Shown: positions 35,409 to 47,807 of the stretch, one piece after another | Position numbering within the stretch: position 1 is the first letter of the stretch | Layout of the letters: each line of letters starts with the position of its first letter | Assembly: GCA_932521025.1 (NCBI GenBank) | Contig: OW051472.1 | Location: forward strand, 5,208,001 to 5,272,000 | DNA from: Oscheius onirici | Lineage: Eukaryota > Nematoda > Chromadorea > Rhabditida > Rhabditidae | Direction: 5' to 3' | Length of the DNA: 64,000 nucleotides | Notes under the pieces: generated by a model | What the model was told of the DNA's origin: nothing | Seen by the model: the letters and a program-made list of their open reading frames with translations, nothing else | Database searches by the model: none | Program-made: the position numbers and the translations under genes

Positions 35409-38400
35409 TTATCGTCTTAAACTCGAAAAAGGGTCAGCTCTAAGACGGGAGGACTCCAGAGCTTTTCTTTGCCCGACACGTGTTCCAAGAGAGCAAGAAA
35501 CTTTTTTAGAAACCTCCACCAGTCAACCCGAGCATTTGTAGAGAACAACTTTAGTTCTGTGAGTATCACTGGTCATCAATGACGTCACCTTTCCCGGGAC
35601 GGCTGACCACTGAGTAGGCGGGCTCTCCCGGGACTTATTGATTTGGGGCGGCGCTCTTTTCTTGGCCCACAGGGCTTCCTATCCGGGTGGTCCCCAGACT
35701 TTTAATTAGCATCTATCTCTTGACTTCCATTATTCTTCTTTCTGATGTAAACCCATCTTCTCCTAGTTAATTTGTGTTTTTAATTTATCCAAAAGAAAAG
35801 ACCGAGGAGGAAGATGCTCTCATTATTCTCGGGGCTAATTTAAGGCTCGCGCAGAGCTGCCGGAATTCCCGATGGGCGTCTCATTTCCACGATTAATAGT
35901 CGGCACGAATGTCGTCACACTTTGCTTATCTAGGAAAAGAGCCACGAAAAGAGAGAGAGCGACGGGGTGCAATGTGAGAGAGAAAAAACACGTGCGGTCC
36001 CACTGTGCTCTTTGACGTTTCTCTATTTGTTGTCTTTTCCCTTTCTCTCGCTAACTCATACAGAGAGCCACAATGCGTTGAAAATGGTAATTATTCATTG
36101 TTTTTAGAGGATGGTTCCGATAGGAATGCCCACAAAACTTCGTGTTGAGCGTTTCTGCTCCCGTCATTTCCGTTCAGGTCACGCATCCGAGATTGTTTCC
36201 TCCTATCTGATGCCCCATTCTCAATCTTTTACTCTTTTTTTCGCTCCCATTCACAAATTTCAATGTGTTTTGGTCGGAGGCTCTTGAATGCCTCAAACCA
36301 GTTCAATGCGGATCGGAAATTCGAATTTCATACACTTGTTTGGCTTAATTTCATCAAGTTCGAATACCAAAGTCTTCCGTCAGATGCAGATTTAAACCCT
36401 TTTTTTTCGTTAGATTATGCGCCAGGTGGGCCATTTGTAGTGGTGTGTAACGTAGAGGCTGCGCATCGAAACAACAGTATTTTGGCTAAATTTGAATCGG
36501 TCCATACTTTTCTTGGACCGACTATTCAACTTTTGTAACAAGGAAAAAACACGATTAAAAAAAGGAAAAGGTTATAATTCCCACACGTTTGATTTGAAAA
36601 TATATTTCTAAAACTGCTTCAACTCATGCTGTCTACGTTTTGAACAAACGAGTTGATGCGCACTCTTAATTCAAAATGTGAGAAATGGTTGCTCTACTGT
36701 ATATCCACTATTCGCTCCACTCTCCTCCATCAAACGCGGTTAGTATTTGATCCGTAGAGTTTCTCATCAGTCTATACGACCAGATCCCGGTTGCCAAAAG
36801 TCATTAATCGTTGATTGTTATTGTTTACGCGAGCTTCCATTCGATCGACCATTTTCTCAGCTTCCACGGCACACAAGCATGTCCTTTCGGTCCAGCCTCG
36901 AATTACTTCGTATTCATTAGGACGGCTATTATCAAAAATAACAAATTGTATGCAGCTGTCTTCTCGACGTCATGCTCTCCCTGCTACGTAAGCTTCATAT
37001 AACTACGCAATTACTGCCCTCGTCGGTCAGGCCAACAAAGTATCCTGAGTGACTTTTCGTCTTCTCAATCCATTTTTGATCTTTGACGGAGCGTGATAGG
37101 ATTAAAGGGACTTCTTTTGACCCCGAGTCAAAATCCGGTCAATCCCTCTCTTCGAAAGTACCGGTTTGCTAATTGTGACGGATAACTTTCCAGTTTCTGG
37201 TATTTACCACTTGTTAGACTTTTCTAAATTAAATTCAAGTGTGATCTGATAGGCTTTGACCGTGACCTCGCGAGAGAGAGACCGCCATCAAGCGGACAGT
37301 ATGTTTTTCTTTTGCCGAGCTTCTCGTGCCAGCCGGGGCACTGGTGTGGTGGCCTTCTCTCTCGGTCCGTTTGACCGTGTTTAGACGTTGAATGGAGGAG
37401 AGAGGAACACATCGAATGCGTGTGATCGCATCGATTTATTGTCGGCCGCCTTCTATTCATCGCCGCGACCCACTTTGGTCAACCCCTCTGGCTACGCTTG
37501 GGGACGCTCTGTTTGAGAAACCGTCGCTCTCCTCTCGATTTATTCCGTAATAGACGCCCTACAAGACCTTGTGTCTGCAATAGCTACTTCAGTTTTAGCT
37601 TATCCTAAAATCCTTTAGTTAGCAGCACTCCCAATGTACGCAACTACGTACGCGCCCCTTTTCGGAAAAAACTTTTCAGTTTTTTTTCCAATGTTTTCTT
37701 TTCGAAGCGGAGATTTCCTAACAGAGGAAATGTTTGAAACTGCCGTATTCAAAACGAAAACATGGCAAGTTTGGAAGGAGGTGATTATAGTTGTATTGCG
37801 CAAAGTTGTTAGGTTCCGGCCTCTAATTGGAGAAATGAGATAAACAAGAACTAAAACTTCTTTCAAACCCTGAAAACGTCTTTCCCTTTCTTTCCAGTTG
37901 GCCACCCTTCTTTGAGGAAACATGCAATTATACCTTGACAAGATGCTGTGACCCACAGCCTCTTTCCTCTTTGCCGAACAGAGCGAGTCTTTTTTGCGAT
38001 GGACTACTTTTATCGGCTACAGCTACTGCTCCTGTTGTTCACACGCAGCGCAGAAAACCTGTTGGTACAGCTTTGGGTCTGCCCCCGCATTCCATTTGTT
38101 TTTACTTTATTTTCAATCCTGTAGAAATGTTTCTCCTCTCAAGTCTATCAATAGCCTGAGGGCGCCTCTCCCTCTCTCGTCACGTCATCCGGAGCGCATA
38201 CTCGGCGGCAACAGAAAACGAACGGCGCCTTCTCATGTGAGCCTCTCTCTTTCATTTAGTCACAGACTTCCTCAGATACATGAGACGCACGTGATTCTGT
38301 CCTTTCTCCTCGTTATGTTTTCTATATCACACATTTTCATCTAGTCGTGGCATCGTGCAGTGCCCGGCTAAAATCTTTCTTCGTAAATAGGACTTTTTAG

Positions 38401-38880
38401 GCATATCTTGGACCAAGCTATATCATTATCCTCATTCCATCGTCGTAATTGTTTCCTTCCCTTGACGTCAACTTCAGGGGAATCGGTCCCATTCAATGCC
38501 CTCCTCCCAAAAAAAGATAGAGAGCATTAAAAATTCGGTCAGAAGCTCTCCGCAATTAGAGTTCGCCCACGCCAGAAGAGTGACGTTTGGCTGTCCGGCC
38601 AACAAACACAATTAGTCCTCGTGGGGTCTCTGTGCGCACAGCCTGCTGCAGCCTCTCTTTTACTCTCGAATAGTTTACGATTGTTATCTGCCCTCTGACC
38701 CCTCTGCGTGATAGAAGAGAGGGTGAGGATCCGATTACAATAAGCAATCTCGCCCTCTCTTTCTTTTTGTTGCCAAAACAATTCTCGAGCGTTCGTTTGC
38801 TTTTTGGACGCCAAGTTGGTGTCCATCTTTGAAAATTGCATCTTGTCTCGAAAAATCGACATTGTCAAGTCGAAGACAAT

Positions 38881-38935
38881 CCTTTTCGATCTAAACTTTG
38901 CAGAATATCGAAAAGCTGGAAAATGCCGTTTTGAA
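38881..38935. repeat. Dispersed hairpin repeat, right half
   Basis: AACTTTGCAGAATATCGAAA and AGCTGGAAAATGCCG match the right arm and tail. Confidence 0.55.
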
Positions 38936-40000
38936 TTGGAAAACACACAATTGCGTACTTCTTTCTCAATCTTGCGCTAATGATCAGTACAAGTTTCTCT
39001 TGTCCTCTCCCAGACAAAAGTGTTCATTTCAATTCCAATCAGTTGCAATAAGTTCGTTCCAATTCCAACGCCTCGTTCTCAACAAATCAAATCCCTGTAT
39101 TACTTTCAACTAATTCATATTGCTAATCGCAGGAAGTCGCTGCCATCATTTCGGGGCTTGATTTTAGCTGCACAGCCCCCGGGTTCATTTGCAAGCCGAG
39201 TCAACAAAGCCTTCCAGGAATTCGTATTTTAACACAAACATTCTGGGTTTTTTTTTTAGAAGATTCGCAAATTTTCTTGTCTCTTTGATAACAAAGGGCT
39301 GTCTGTCTCATTTATACTCCCACCCCTATCTTTCAATTCTCTTTTTCCTGGTCACGTCATCGGAAATATTTAATTTCGAGAAAATAGAACCACAGGCCAA
39401 TGGAGGGATTCCGTGCATTGCTTTCCCCCGATTCGCATGCAATAATTCCAGAATTTAATTTGTTTTGCATTTTGTTGAAAGGCTTCTTGTCTCATTCTGC
39501 ACACACAATCGAACTGCTTAACACTAAGTCTGTACGACCAAAAACGATATTATCCCCGATATTATAAGGGCCTTTTTACGTCGGCTGAACAGAAGAGTGA
39601 CGATTTGATCTATCCTCGCTAAGCCAGAACCATTAGGATCTCATTCAGATATAGCCGCGTCTCTCACCATCGATCAGCCTTTTTCTAATCTCCCACTCCA
39701 AGATTTTTGGTGGCCGGATCAGGCTCTCTCTCGTTCATTTGTCTTCTCAAATTGTCAAAAACGTCAATTTTCAGCCCCTCCTCTATGGCGTGAATGGCTT
39801 CGTCGTATTGTACTCCTCTTTCCGCCCGCGCGCCTTCGTTCATTCCGCGACGGGCGTCTCCGTTCGACGCCTCCACGTCCAATTGTCGACAGGATTCCGA
39901 CTGCGGCAGCAGGTAATATTCTTTTCTTCCAAGAAGAGAAAACGTGGAACTAACTTCTCTCTCCGTTTGGGACTGATAACAAACTTCAATTTTGCATGCA

Positions 40001-40090
40001 AACATTTTCCAGCGTTTTGATGCTCAGCAAACTTGTAGTAATCGATAAGCTCTGCAAATTTTCAAAACATCGCGAAGCTTGAAAATGTTT
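40001..40090. repeat. Dispersed hairpin repeat, full-length copy
   Basis: Outer arms ACATTTTCCAGC and GCGAAGCTTGAAAATG and inner arms GATGCTCAGCAAACTTG and CTGCAAATTTTCAAAACATC are all visible. Confidence 0.7.
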
Positions 40091-40181
40091 TGACCACGTT
40101 GAACATCTTAATTTCATGTGCTTTAGGCCTGAAATGAGAGGTTTGTTGGCTTCAGAACACGTTTTAGCTTTGTGATCAAAG

Positions 40182-40259
40182 CATTTCCAAGCTTCGCAAA
40201 GTTATAAAAAGCTAATCAATTATTACAACTTTCCTGACTATCAAAAGGCTGGAAAATGT
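40182..40259. repeat. Dispersed hairpin repeat
   Basis: CATTTCCAAGCTTCGCAAAG on the left and AAAAGGCTGGAAAATG on the right. It lies about 90 bp from the previous copy. Confidence 0.65.
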
Positions 40260-40481
40260 AAACCTGATATTGAGGTTTCTTTTTAAAGTCCCACGTCACC
40301 TTTTTTGGAAAGCCCCATATTAAACGTAGGAAAATAGCGCGAGGGTCAGATGGGCCGTCTCGGGATTGACGGCTCCATAGACGCTTCTCTTCTACATAGA
40401 GAACGTTCTGTCTGACGTCAGGCACGCTGCTGCGTGGGAACGCCTCTTTCCTCTAAAGGCAAGAGCCTGGGTGTCCGATTA

Positions 40482-40636
40482 ATGAAGAGCCGACAACAGC
40501 CATCGTTGTCGGTTCCTCCTCGGCCCCAAATTCCCACGATTTTCTATGCGATGTCGCCACGCGATCGCAGCTCTTTTTTCTTGCCAATTGAACAGCTTGC
40601 CATGTCACGACTGCGGAGAAGTCTTGCCTTCAGAAA
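40482..40636 (+). other. Possible first coding exon of FNDC3
   Basis: An open frame from ATG 40482 ends at a gtgagt donor (40637). Its leftover AA joins the acceptor at 41064/41065 exactly in the FNDC3 frame, adding about 57 residues rich in Pro, Ser and Arg. The residues match no FNDC3 N-terminus I know, so it may instead be a 5' UTR exon of a longer transcript. Confidence 0.4.
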
Positions 40637-41055
40637 GTGAGTGGCGGACGGTAATTTTAAGACATCTAAAACGCAATGAACTAAAGTGGCGTGTGGATTT
40701 GATTATATAAGCTTTGGTTCTTTCGAGACTTTTCATTCTAAGAAATTCAATAGATATTGTATCTTCTCGGTGACGTCCGAAGACAAAACATTTGCTCTAT
40801 CAGATGACGTGAGAACTCACGCTTTTTTCCAATTTCCAATTCGGCCTTAATTATAGGCCGAATGTCTAATAGGCTTCCTTAAAAAAGATCTTCCCCTTCC
40901 TAGAAGCCAAGGAGTTGCCCACTTATTTTTACTCAAAGGCGGGAGAATAACAAAAAGTAATTATGGCTATTTTTGTAGTCGGGGGTATCCAAGTTCGAGA
41001 CGGCGACGGAAGCTGTAAAAACAGTCTTTGAACATAAACTGTAGTGGCGATCGAT

Positions 41056-41064
41056 CATTTTCAG
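41056..41064 (+). promoter_or_regulatory. 3' splice acceptor 16 nt before the FNDC3 ATG
   Basis: CATTTTCAG precedes the ATG at 41081 by 16 nt. It serves either cis-splicing from 40636 or leader addition. Confidence 0.45.
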
Positions 41065-41080
41065 TTCTGGTCTGGGAGGC

Positions 41081-44000
41081 ATGAAGACACAGGAACTAGC
41101 CTCCGACGAGGGCGGCTCATCGTCTTCCGGGGTTCAGGGAGCATACAGCGGTGGTGGTCCAGCCCTCCACAACTTTATTCCCAGGCCAAATGGTCTTCCC
41201 TTCTGCATGCCCCACATGAATATTGCCCAGGGATTGCCTGTAAGTTGTTTGTTCAAACAGAATCAAGATTTAACTTTAAGTGGGTGCATCCGACACCTCC
41301 TGGAGCGAATAACGACCTCTTCGTGCACGTTCAATCCGGCGAGACACTCTCCGTCTGCATTGGAAACGAGATGAAAAATATCACGGGTAATGAGGCAAAA
41401 ACTGAGTTCTATCGAAAAAATATAGGTCCAGCAACAGTCCGGATGGTCGGCGAGTCGGGCATCTCACCCCAAGCCCTTCCTATTCAAGTTCCTCCTGGTC
41501 ATCTGATCCATCAAATCGTCGACGAGCAGGGCATCCTCAGACATCTTATCCTGTCGCCTGAAAAGCCGTCAGCCTATCCGCCATCGGTGGCCACACCGAG
41601 TTCTGTAAGTCTTTCATTTGACATTTTTGCCCCTTTTTCGGGAAGGGGAGTCCCGCCGTGTCAGTTTGTTGGTTCTCTTTCTATGTGTGCCGTGTCTCAG
41701 GGCTGTAACCGTCTCGTGTCATCACCTCCGACGATGCCCTATCACAACAACTTCTATACTGTGACTCGGCCCAAAGAGAAGAAGTACTACACCTACGAGG
41801 AATTTACGGTAAGCACAACACTAGTCAGAGATTAGAGCGCAATGTCCGTGCTTGTCCCGTATTGTCCCCTGTTGACTTCTCTCTATCGAGCTGCTTTAGT
41901 GCACCAAAATACGTATTCCTTTCTAACAGACAGAAACGAATACGGTTAACCTATAGAAAATGCTCACGAAGACTTTTTAATTTCCAGGAAGGTGAAATCG
42001 ATGTGGAGGAGCAGGAGCGGCTGAAAGACATGCTTAGCCGAATACAATCACCCAAAATTGTCCGAGTTGAAGCCACGACGGCGGATATTTCCTGGGAGGA
42101 GATTGACACCTCGGAAGCCTCAGCCCCCGGTGGTCCCTTCCCTCAGATCGACCGATCCGAGTTCATCTACCACATTGTTCTCTTTGAGGGCACTGGAAAA
42201 TTCATTGCCAACTATCCGTGAGTACACGGGTTCAAACTGTGAATAACTTTCATTTTAGCTGTGAAGTCCTGACTGGTAACCAAATGAGGTTATGCGAACT
42301 GAGGCCCTTTACCGACTACTATGTCCAGTTAAAGGCGTCTCTTGAGGAACGAGGAGTCTTGGGAGAACCATCCGAGCCGGTCAATTTCAAGACATTGCCC
42401 TTCCGGCCAGAACCTCCAATGATGCTAAAAGTATGTGGAAAAGGAGCCGACTGGGTGTCGTTAGCATGGAGGTACAATGTTGACAATGGGTCTCCTGTTC
42501 ACTGTTACACTGTTTATCTGGTTTGTAGATTCAATTTGCGATAAATATGATATCTTTTAGGTCAATGGAAGTTCTGTGGATAAGGTCTGGGAAGGCAGAC
42601 ATACAGAAGCGAGGCTGACAAGCCTGAAACCAGCTACGAGTTATCAGGTTCGAGTGACAGCAACAAACAAGATTGGAGAGTCACTGGAATCAGCCATCTC
42701 AATAAGTACCAAGTCGGATGGTCCACCACCGGTACCCAATCCACCGCAGCTTGTGACAGTCAGCAGCAAGGGAATCAAAATACTGTGGAACTCGATTCCC
42801 GACTTTACCTACTCCATTGAGCAACATGACGTGACCAATGACATCTACAGTATGCCGAAAGAGCGAGTGACGGGCTCGAACGCCTTCGTCTCTGACCTCA
42901 TTCCCGGCAATCAGTACCGGTTCCGTCTCCGTGCTCACAATTCGGAGGGAGATTCACCCAAATCGGAATGGGTTTCTGCCAGAATGACTGGCGGTCTTGG
43001 TCGACAAAATCGAGAATTTATTCCGGAAAGACTGCTCGTTCCAACACAGCCCTACGTAATCGGTCAACAGAAGACGAAAACCCAGATCGGATGGAAGTGT
43101 CCTGGAGGAAAAGATCGAGAATTTGATTTCCACCTGGAAGGAGCCACACAAGATTTCCCTACCAAGTTCAGAACGCTGTACAAGGGTCCTCTGAGCACAT
43201 ATCTGCTGACCGAAGAGGAGATCCATATCCTCAGAGTTCAGAGTATTAAACGAGGAGCCTACAGTGATTTCTCTGAGTTGTTGATGTTATCAAGAGAGGA
43301 GGAAGAAGATATTGTCCGTCCTGAACAGCCAGCAGCTCCGACCTTCGACACTCGGGGCAAGGGCAGTCTCGATATTATCTGGAAGCCATCCAGTATCGCT
43401 GTGCCCTCAACTGCCAACCTGCTCTACGAGGTTAAACGACTTGGAAATAAGGCTGACTTGATCTATTGTGGACCCGGTCCCAGTTGCACCATCTCAAATC
43501 TGGCCAATCGGGAGAGTGTCGAAGTTCAAGTTCGATCTGTCCTGGTGACAAAGACTGGCATTCGCTTCGAGAGTGACTGGAGTCCTTCTACGAGCGGAAC
43601 AGCTCCGGTTGAGATTCCCCAAGCCCCTGTTGACTTCCAACTAACTTCTGATGCCTTGACGTGGAGGATGTCGGATGGAAGCCACCCTGTGCGGTATAAG
43701 CTCTACTGTACAGAAGGATTGGAAGAGAGAATCTACGAGGTCATCGAGCAGCGCTTTCCACTCTCCCGACTCGGTTATGCCAAGGAATACAGCTTTCGTA
43801 TCAGTGCCGTCTGCAGTGAAAGTGGAGAAGGATATCCAACAACCCCGTTGAAGTTCACAACTCCAGCTGGTGTTCCCGCTCAGCCCGAAAGTAAGCCTTT
43901 TTTTGTTAACGGCTATAATCTTATCGTTCAGGTGTTTCTGTTGAAGCGGAGAGCACTTCCTGCCTCGTCTTGAGATGGAACGCTCCCGACTGTCGTGGAG

Positions 44001-45129
44001 ATTCTATTACGCAGTACAGGATCAGAGTCGAAACTGGCAGCGAGGTAGCTACTAAAACATTGCCTTCAAAATCGAGTTTTTAGCTTGTTCGAGAGTCAAA
44101 TGTGCTCATTGCTTCCCAATCCAGCTGCGAGTACAGAGTCATTGAACTGAAACCAGACAGGAGGTATCGGATCGAGATCTCAGCTCAGAACAGCATTGGA
44201 AGTGGAGTTTCTGCTGCAATTTCGGGCAAGACAAAGGCTCTTCCTCCAGCTTCACCCAGACTCGAATCTGAAGCTGAACCCTTCTCATTGAGGTTGAAAT
44301 GGAAGCCGGAAACTACTCACAGCTTCATGACCTACCGCGTCGTCCGGCTGACCAACAACGATAATCATGACATTGTCTATGAGGGAGATCAGTGCTTCAT
44401 TAAACTGAAAGGCCTTGCCGAGCATACGGAATACCGCTTCCAAATCAGAGCCACGGACAAGTGAGTTTTATGCATCATCTGCCATTCAAAAATATTCTTG
44501 CTTTCAGGCTCACTGGAAGTGGTCCCTGGTCCGAAATCTACTGCTTCACGACAATGTTGGCTCAGCCTCCCGTCATCCGGGTAGCCCCGACGACGATGCC
44601 AGCAGCTACCGGTTGCTATCAGATCGAATGGCAGGCGGCTATTGGCAAGCCAAACAGCAGACAATGCTTCTACCGTCTGCAGGCCATCGACTGTGTGGCA
44701 GACGATGCCAAGTGGCACAGTGTAAGTCGGCCAAACTCGAGCTAAATCTTTGTGCTTTAGGTATACGAAGGTATGCTAACATCGTATACGATGAGAGTGT
44801 CTGACTACCCTGGAGCTCTGCAGATTCGTGTGGTCTGTGTCAGGCCAAGAGATGATGGCCGCGAAGTTGTTGGCTCTCCTAGTCCTGTCGCCTACATTGC
44901 GAATCAGCAGAGACAACGAAAGATTTCTGAGGTAGACAGGCTACTCTTTTGCTAAATATTCTCCGTTCAGATCGAGGTTGACATTACCCCCTTGGCTCCA
45001 CGGGAAAAATACGGATGGATTCGACTCGCATCCGATAAGGGCATCACCATCATTTCCGTGATGGTCTTTGCTGTTCTCTCCTGCTGTCTGGCTCTTTTCT
45101 TTGAGCAACTCTTCATCAAAGAGATCTAA
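41081..45129 (+). CDS. Fibronectin type III domain protein, FNDC3A/B family
   Basis: A tail-anchored protein of the ER/Golgi membrane family FNDC3, with repeated fibronectin III folds facing the cytosol. A Pro/Gly-rich N-terminus carries FVHVQSGETLSVCIGNEM, equivalent to the VNPGETL motif near the start of vertebrate FNDC3. A stretch with EEGEID-like acidic residues precedes FN3 domains from about 42050. Domains recur with paired W and Y/F motifs: ADWVSLAWRYNVDNGSP, TSYQVRVTATNKIGES, GNQYRFRLRAHNSEGDSP, YRIEISAQNSIGSG, TEYRFQIRATD. I count seven to eight. The protein ends with a hydrophobic anchor (IISVMVFAVLSCCLALFF) and EQLFIKEI. TAA is at 45127-45129. About 13 exons, with introns of mostly 38-48 bp. 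It converges on the arrestin gene. Confidence 0.9.
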
Positions 45130-46180
45130 CCATTTCTTCGTTCCCCCCGCGTCCACCCCGCTGGCCGGTGCCACACCTATTAGATGTGATAATCTGTATC
45201 CTGTACATATAGCCGTTATTTATTATGATTTTTAGTTGTGTCTGTGCTTTGCCCTTTATCTACTCACCCTTCTTCCCGAGTGATCCTTATACTCTCTATA
45301 GAATTTCCCCATCCAAACCCTTCCGGGTCCCCCTAGCGGTTCCAGTCAACATATTCTTTTCTATTGTGATCTTCTCCTCTCTATGCCTTTACTTAGAAAT
45401 ATTTTATATAAGTTTCTATCCTATCGGACCAGAAGGAAGTCTGCCAGTCGGGTTAGTCTTTTTCTCGCGACCTCTGTACATACGCATAAGTCATAACAGG
45501 TCCCGGAATCCGACCAGCCAACTGTTGATGTTCTTTGCTGTCCCGGGATTGAATCCCACAGATCGCCCTTTTCACAGTATTTCAGAGTATTTTCTAAGAA
45601 CTTTTTTCTTGCATAGTTGCCAAGCAATCCTGTTTATCTCGTTTGAGTGATGTCGCTGTGATGACCCCTTCCAGAAAAAAAAACAGACTGTGGTCCCTAA
45701 GGACCACCCAACTAGGAATCCGTTTCTCTACACAAATCCGAAGACTATTATTTCTCACTTTCACGCATAATTCAAGTTAAATAAACTCTTTTCTGGGTTT
45801 TATATGCCTTGTTTGTAAGCCATTCAACCAGAACAAAATAAACAAGAGAAAGTAAAAAAGCAAAACGTCTATTTGAATTTTTTGATCGCATCTAACAAAT
45901 CTTGGTCCAGTTTGGCACGCTGCCCATTTTGTACTACATTGTACTGATATACGCGGATTCCAAACTTTTACTCGGAGCACAATAGCAAATTATTTAAAGC
46001 GAGTCTGCAGCTACTGGGAACATGTGCACTAAGTTGGTGCGCACATTTCAAATAAAAAGGCGCGAAACGCCAAAAAAGCTGTCAAAACTTAGATTTTTAC
46101 CAATTTTTTGACGATTTCAGCTCCAGGGTCTAGGCCGTTTTCCACCTGGACGATTTGAAACCGGACGGTTTCAATTTCGC
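45130..46180. other. FNDC3 3' flank
   Basis: About 1 kb of AT- and CT-rich sequence without a recognised gene. A possible AATAAA occurs at about 45780. Confidence 0.4.
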
Positions 46181-46184
46181 GCCA

Positions 46185-46865
46185 GACGATTTAACCTCCC
46201 GATTTCCCTCCAGACGTTTTCCGCCTGGCCGTTTCCCACCTTTTCTTCTACAATTAACGTATGTAGTAAACAAAGTGAAGCTACTGCTAAGACAAGGTGG
46301 AGGTAAAATGACAAGAAAAAAACACAATAAACTTCATAGACCTATAGAAAGCAAATTGAAATTTATTTACGATCTATAAGGTTTATTGGTAAGTTCAATC
46401 AGCAATATCAACAGGAAGGGATGTCTTGACTAGGAGGAAGACGTTTCTTTATTAAAAATAACGAGGTACATTAGCTATTTCGTCGATATTTTCCAGATTC
46501 GGGTTGTATGTAGTCGTTTCTTACTTCTGGACTATCCGTTTTCGGTGTTCCCATGATCGACTGCAAAACAAAGGTGGTTTTTACTTCCTCTGGCTTGTGG
46601 TGTGGTGTTACTTGTAATAGCAGCAATTGCGTCCTGAATCGTCCTTGATTGTTTTTATAGGACTCCTAATTCCTTTTATCGTTTTGTAGAGACATGTAAA
46701 TAAGAAAACAAATCGATAAAAACACAAAAAAATGCAAGAATATTGGTAAAAACAGAAAAAAAGGCATGGAAACGGTAGGAATTATTCGTACGTAATTGCA
46801 GAAGAAAAGATAGATGGGAAACGGCCAAGCGGAAAACGTCTGGAGGGAAATCGGGAGGTTTAAAG
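46185..46865. repeat. Element bounded by ~48-bp inverted repeats
   Basis: TTAACCTCCCGATTTCCCTC at the left recurs inverted at the right (GAGGGAAATCGGGAGGTTTA). The arms continue inward through CAGACGTTTTCCGC and GGCCGTTTCCCA with about one mismatch. No transposase frame is inside. Confidence 0.65.
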
Positions 46866-47130
46866 CGAGGGTATCTCTACCCCCCGTTTGAATTTTCGCG
46901 CGCAAAATTTCAGCGCGGCGGCGGCCTGCAAAGGACTCTGGCGCAGTGAATAAGATATGTTTCTACTAATTTTGAAGTCACAGGTTCCTTGTGTTGTCGA
47001 TTTTTTCTGCATATTAGTTCAAGGAGTTTTATGTGAAACAGAGGACTCAAAGAGCGGCGGAACCACCAGTTGAAGAGGACAGTTCGATGGCTCGGCGCAC
47101 TGACATAGTTTCTCGCGAAGTAACGCGTTT

Positions 47131-47195
47131 TTGAGTTTTGCGATGTTCTGCAAACTTGTAGTTTTTTGTCTGTTCTACAACTTTGCAGAACATTG
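47131..47195. repeat. Dispersed hairpin repeat, best symmetrical copy
   Basis: GATGTTCTGCAAACTTGTAG and CTACAACTTTGCAGAACAT are almost perfect complements around TTTTTTGTCTGTT. Confidence 0.75.
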
Positions 47196-47362
47196 TTTGG
47201 GCTAAAAATCCCGTCTTCGGTATGAAAATCGTCAGTCAAGTTGCGAGGTTAGTCGTAGTGAAAATGAGACAAGTGAAACAAGTTTTGGAAAAAAATCAGT
47301 TTTTCGAAGTGGAATAATAAACAAAAGAGAATGACAGACCTATCGAAGCATGTCAAACACTT

Positions 47363-47432
47363 TTGACACATGGGGAAATCGAACCCTGACCATGTGTTTC
47401 ACAGTCGACGCTCTTATCCACTAGGCCATGCG
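47363..47432 (-). pseudogene. tRNA-like sequence with A and B boxes
   Basis: On the minus strand an A-box-like TGGCCTAGTGGATAAGAGC and a B-box GGTTCGATTTC are spaced as in a tRNA. The anticodon stem does not pair and no standard 7-bp acceptor stem forms. The T-arm is instead extended by ACACATGG/CCATGTGT. It is best read as a decayed tRNA or tRNA-derived repeat. Confidence 0.45.
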
Positions 47433-47807
47433 AGCGAGGTGTCGCCCCCCTCTTTGGCTGTATTCATGAACTTAGATAAGTGACTAATACACTGAGATAA
47501 GTGACAATAGGGGGAGGCTCGCTTTAAATCGTGACGGATGAAAATCGATTTTGGCGTAAATCGTCACGGTTTGAAATCGAATGGAAAACGGAAAGTTTAT
47601 TCAGCATAAAAGATATGTTACATACACAAAAAAAATATGCATTTTCAGATTGCGACTATACTGTCATAGCGTAAATACAATACTGTCATAGCGTAAAAAC
47701 AGAAAATTCTTTGGTGAAAACCGTACTGTATCACGGCAACATATGGAAAGCGCCAAAAAGAATGCGTGCTTGTGACTAGAAAGAGTCCCAAGATTTGCTT
47801 CATTGTT

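Larger units (their letters stand above)
34501..40481. other. Gene-poor region upstream of FNDC3
   Basis: About 6 kb without a named gene. A minus-strand frame at 39685-39917 after a GCCGCAG acceptor (containing VQYDEAIHAIEEGLKI) has coding-like residues but no partner exons were found. Hairpin repeat copies are frequent near 38.9 and 40.0-40.3 kb. Confidence 0.3.

Noticed and set aside
39685-39917. Minus-strand terminal exon of an unknown gene
   Set aside because: Composition looks coding and an acceptor is present, but no partner exon or homologue was found. It is mentioned only as a possibility.
47363-47432. Functional tRNA gene
   Set aside because: Anticodon and acceptor stems do not form, so only a relic is claimed.
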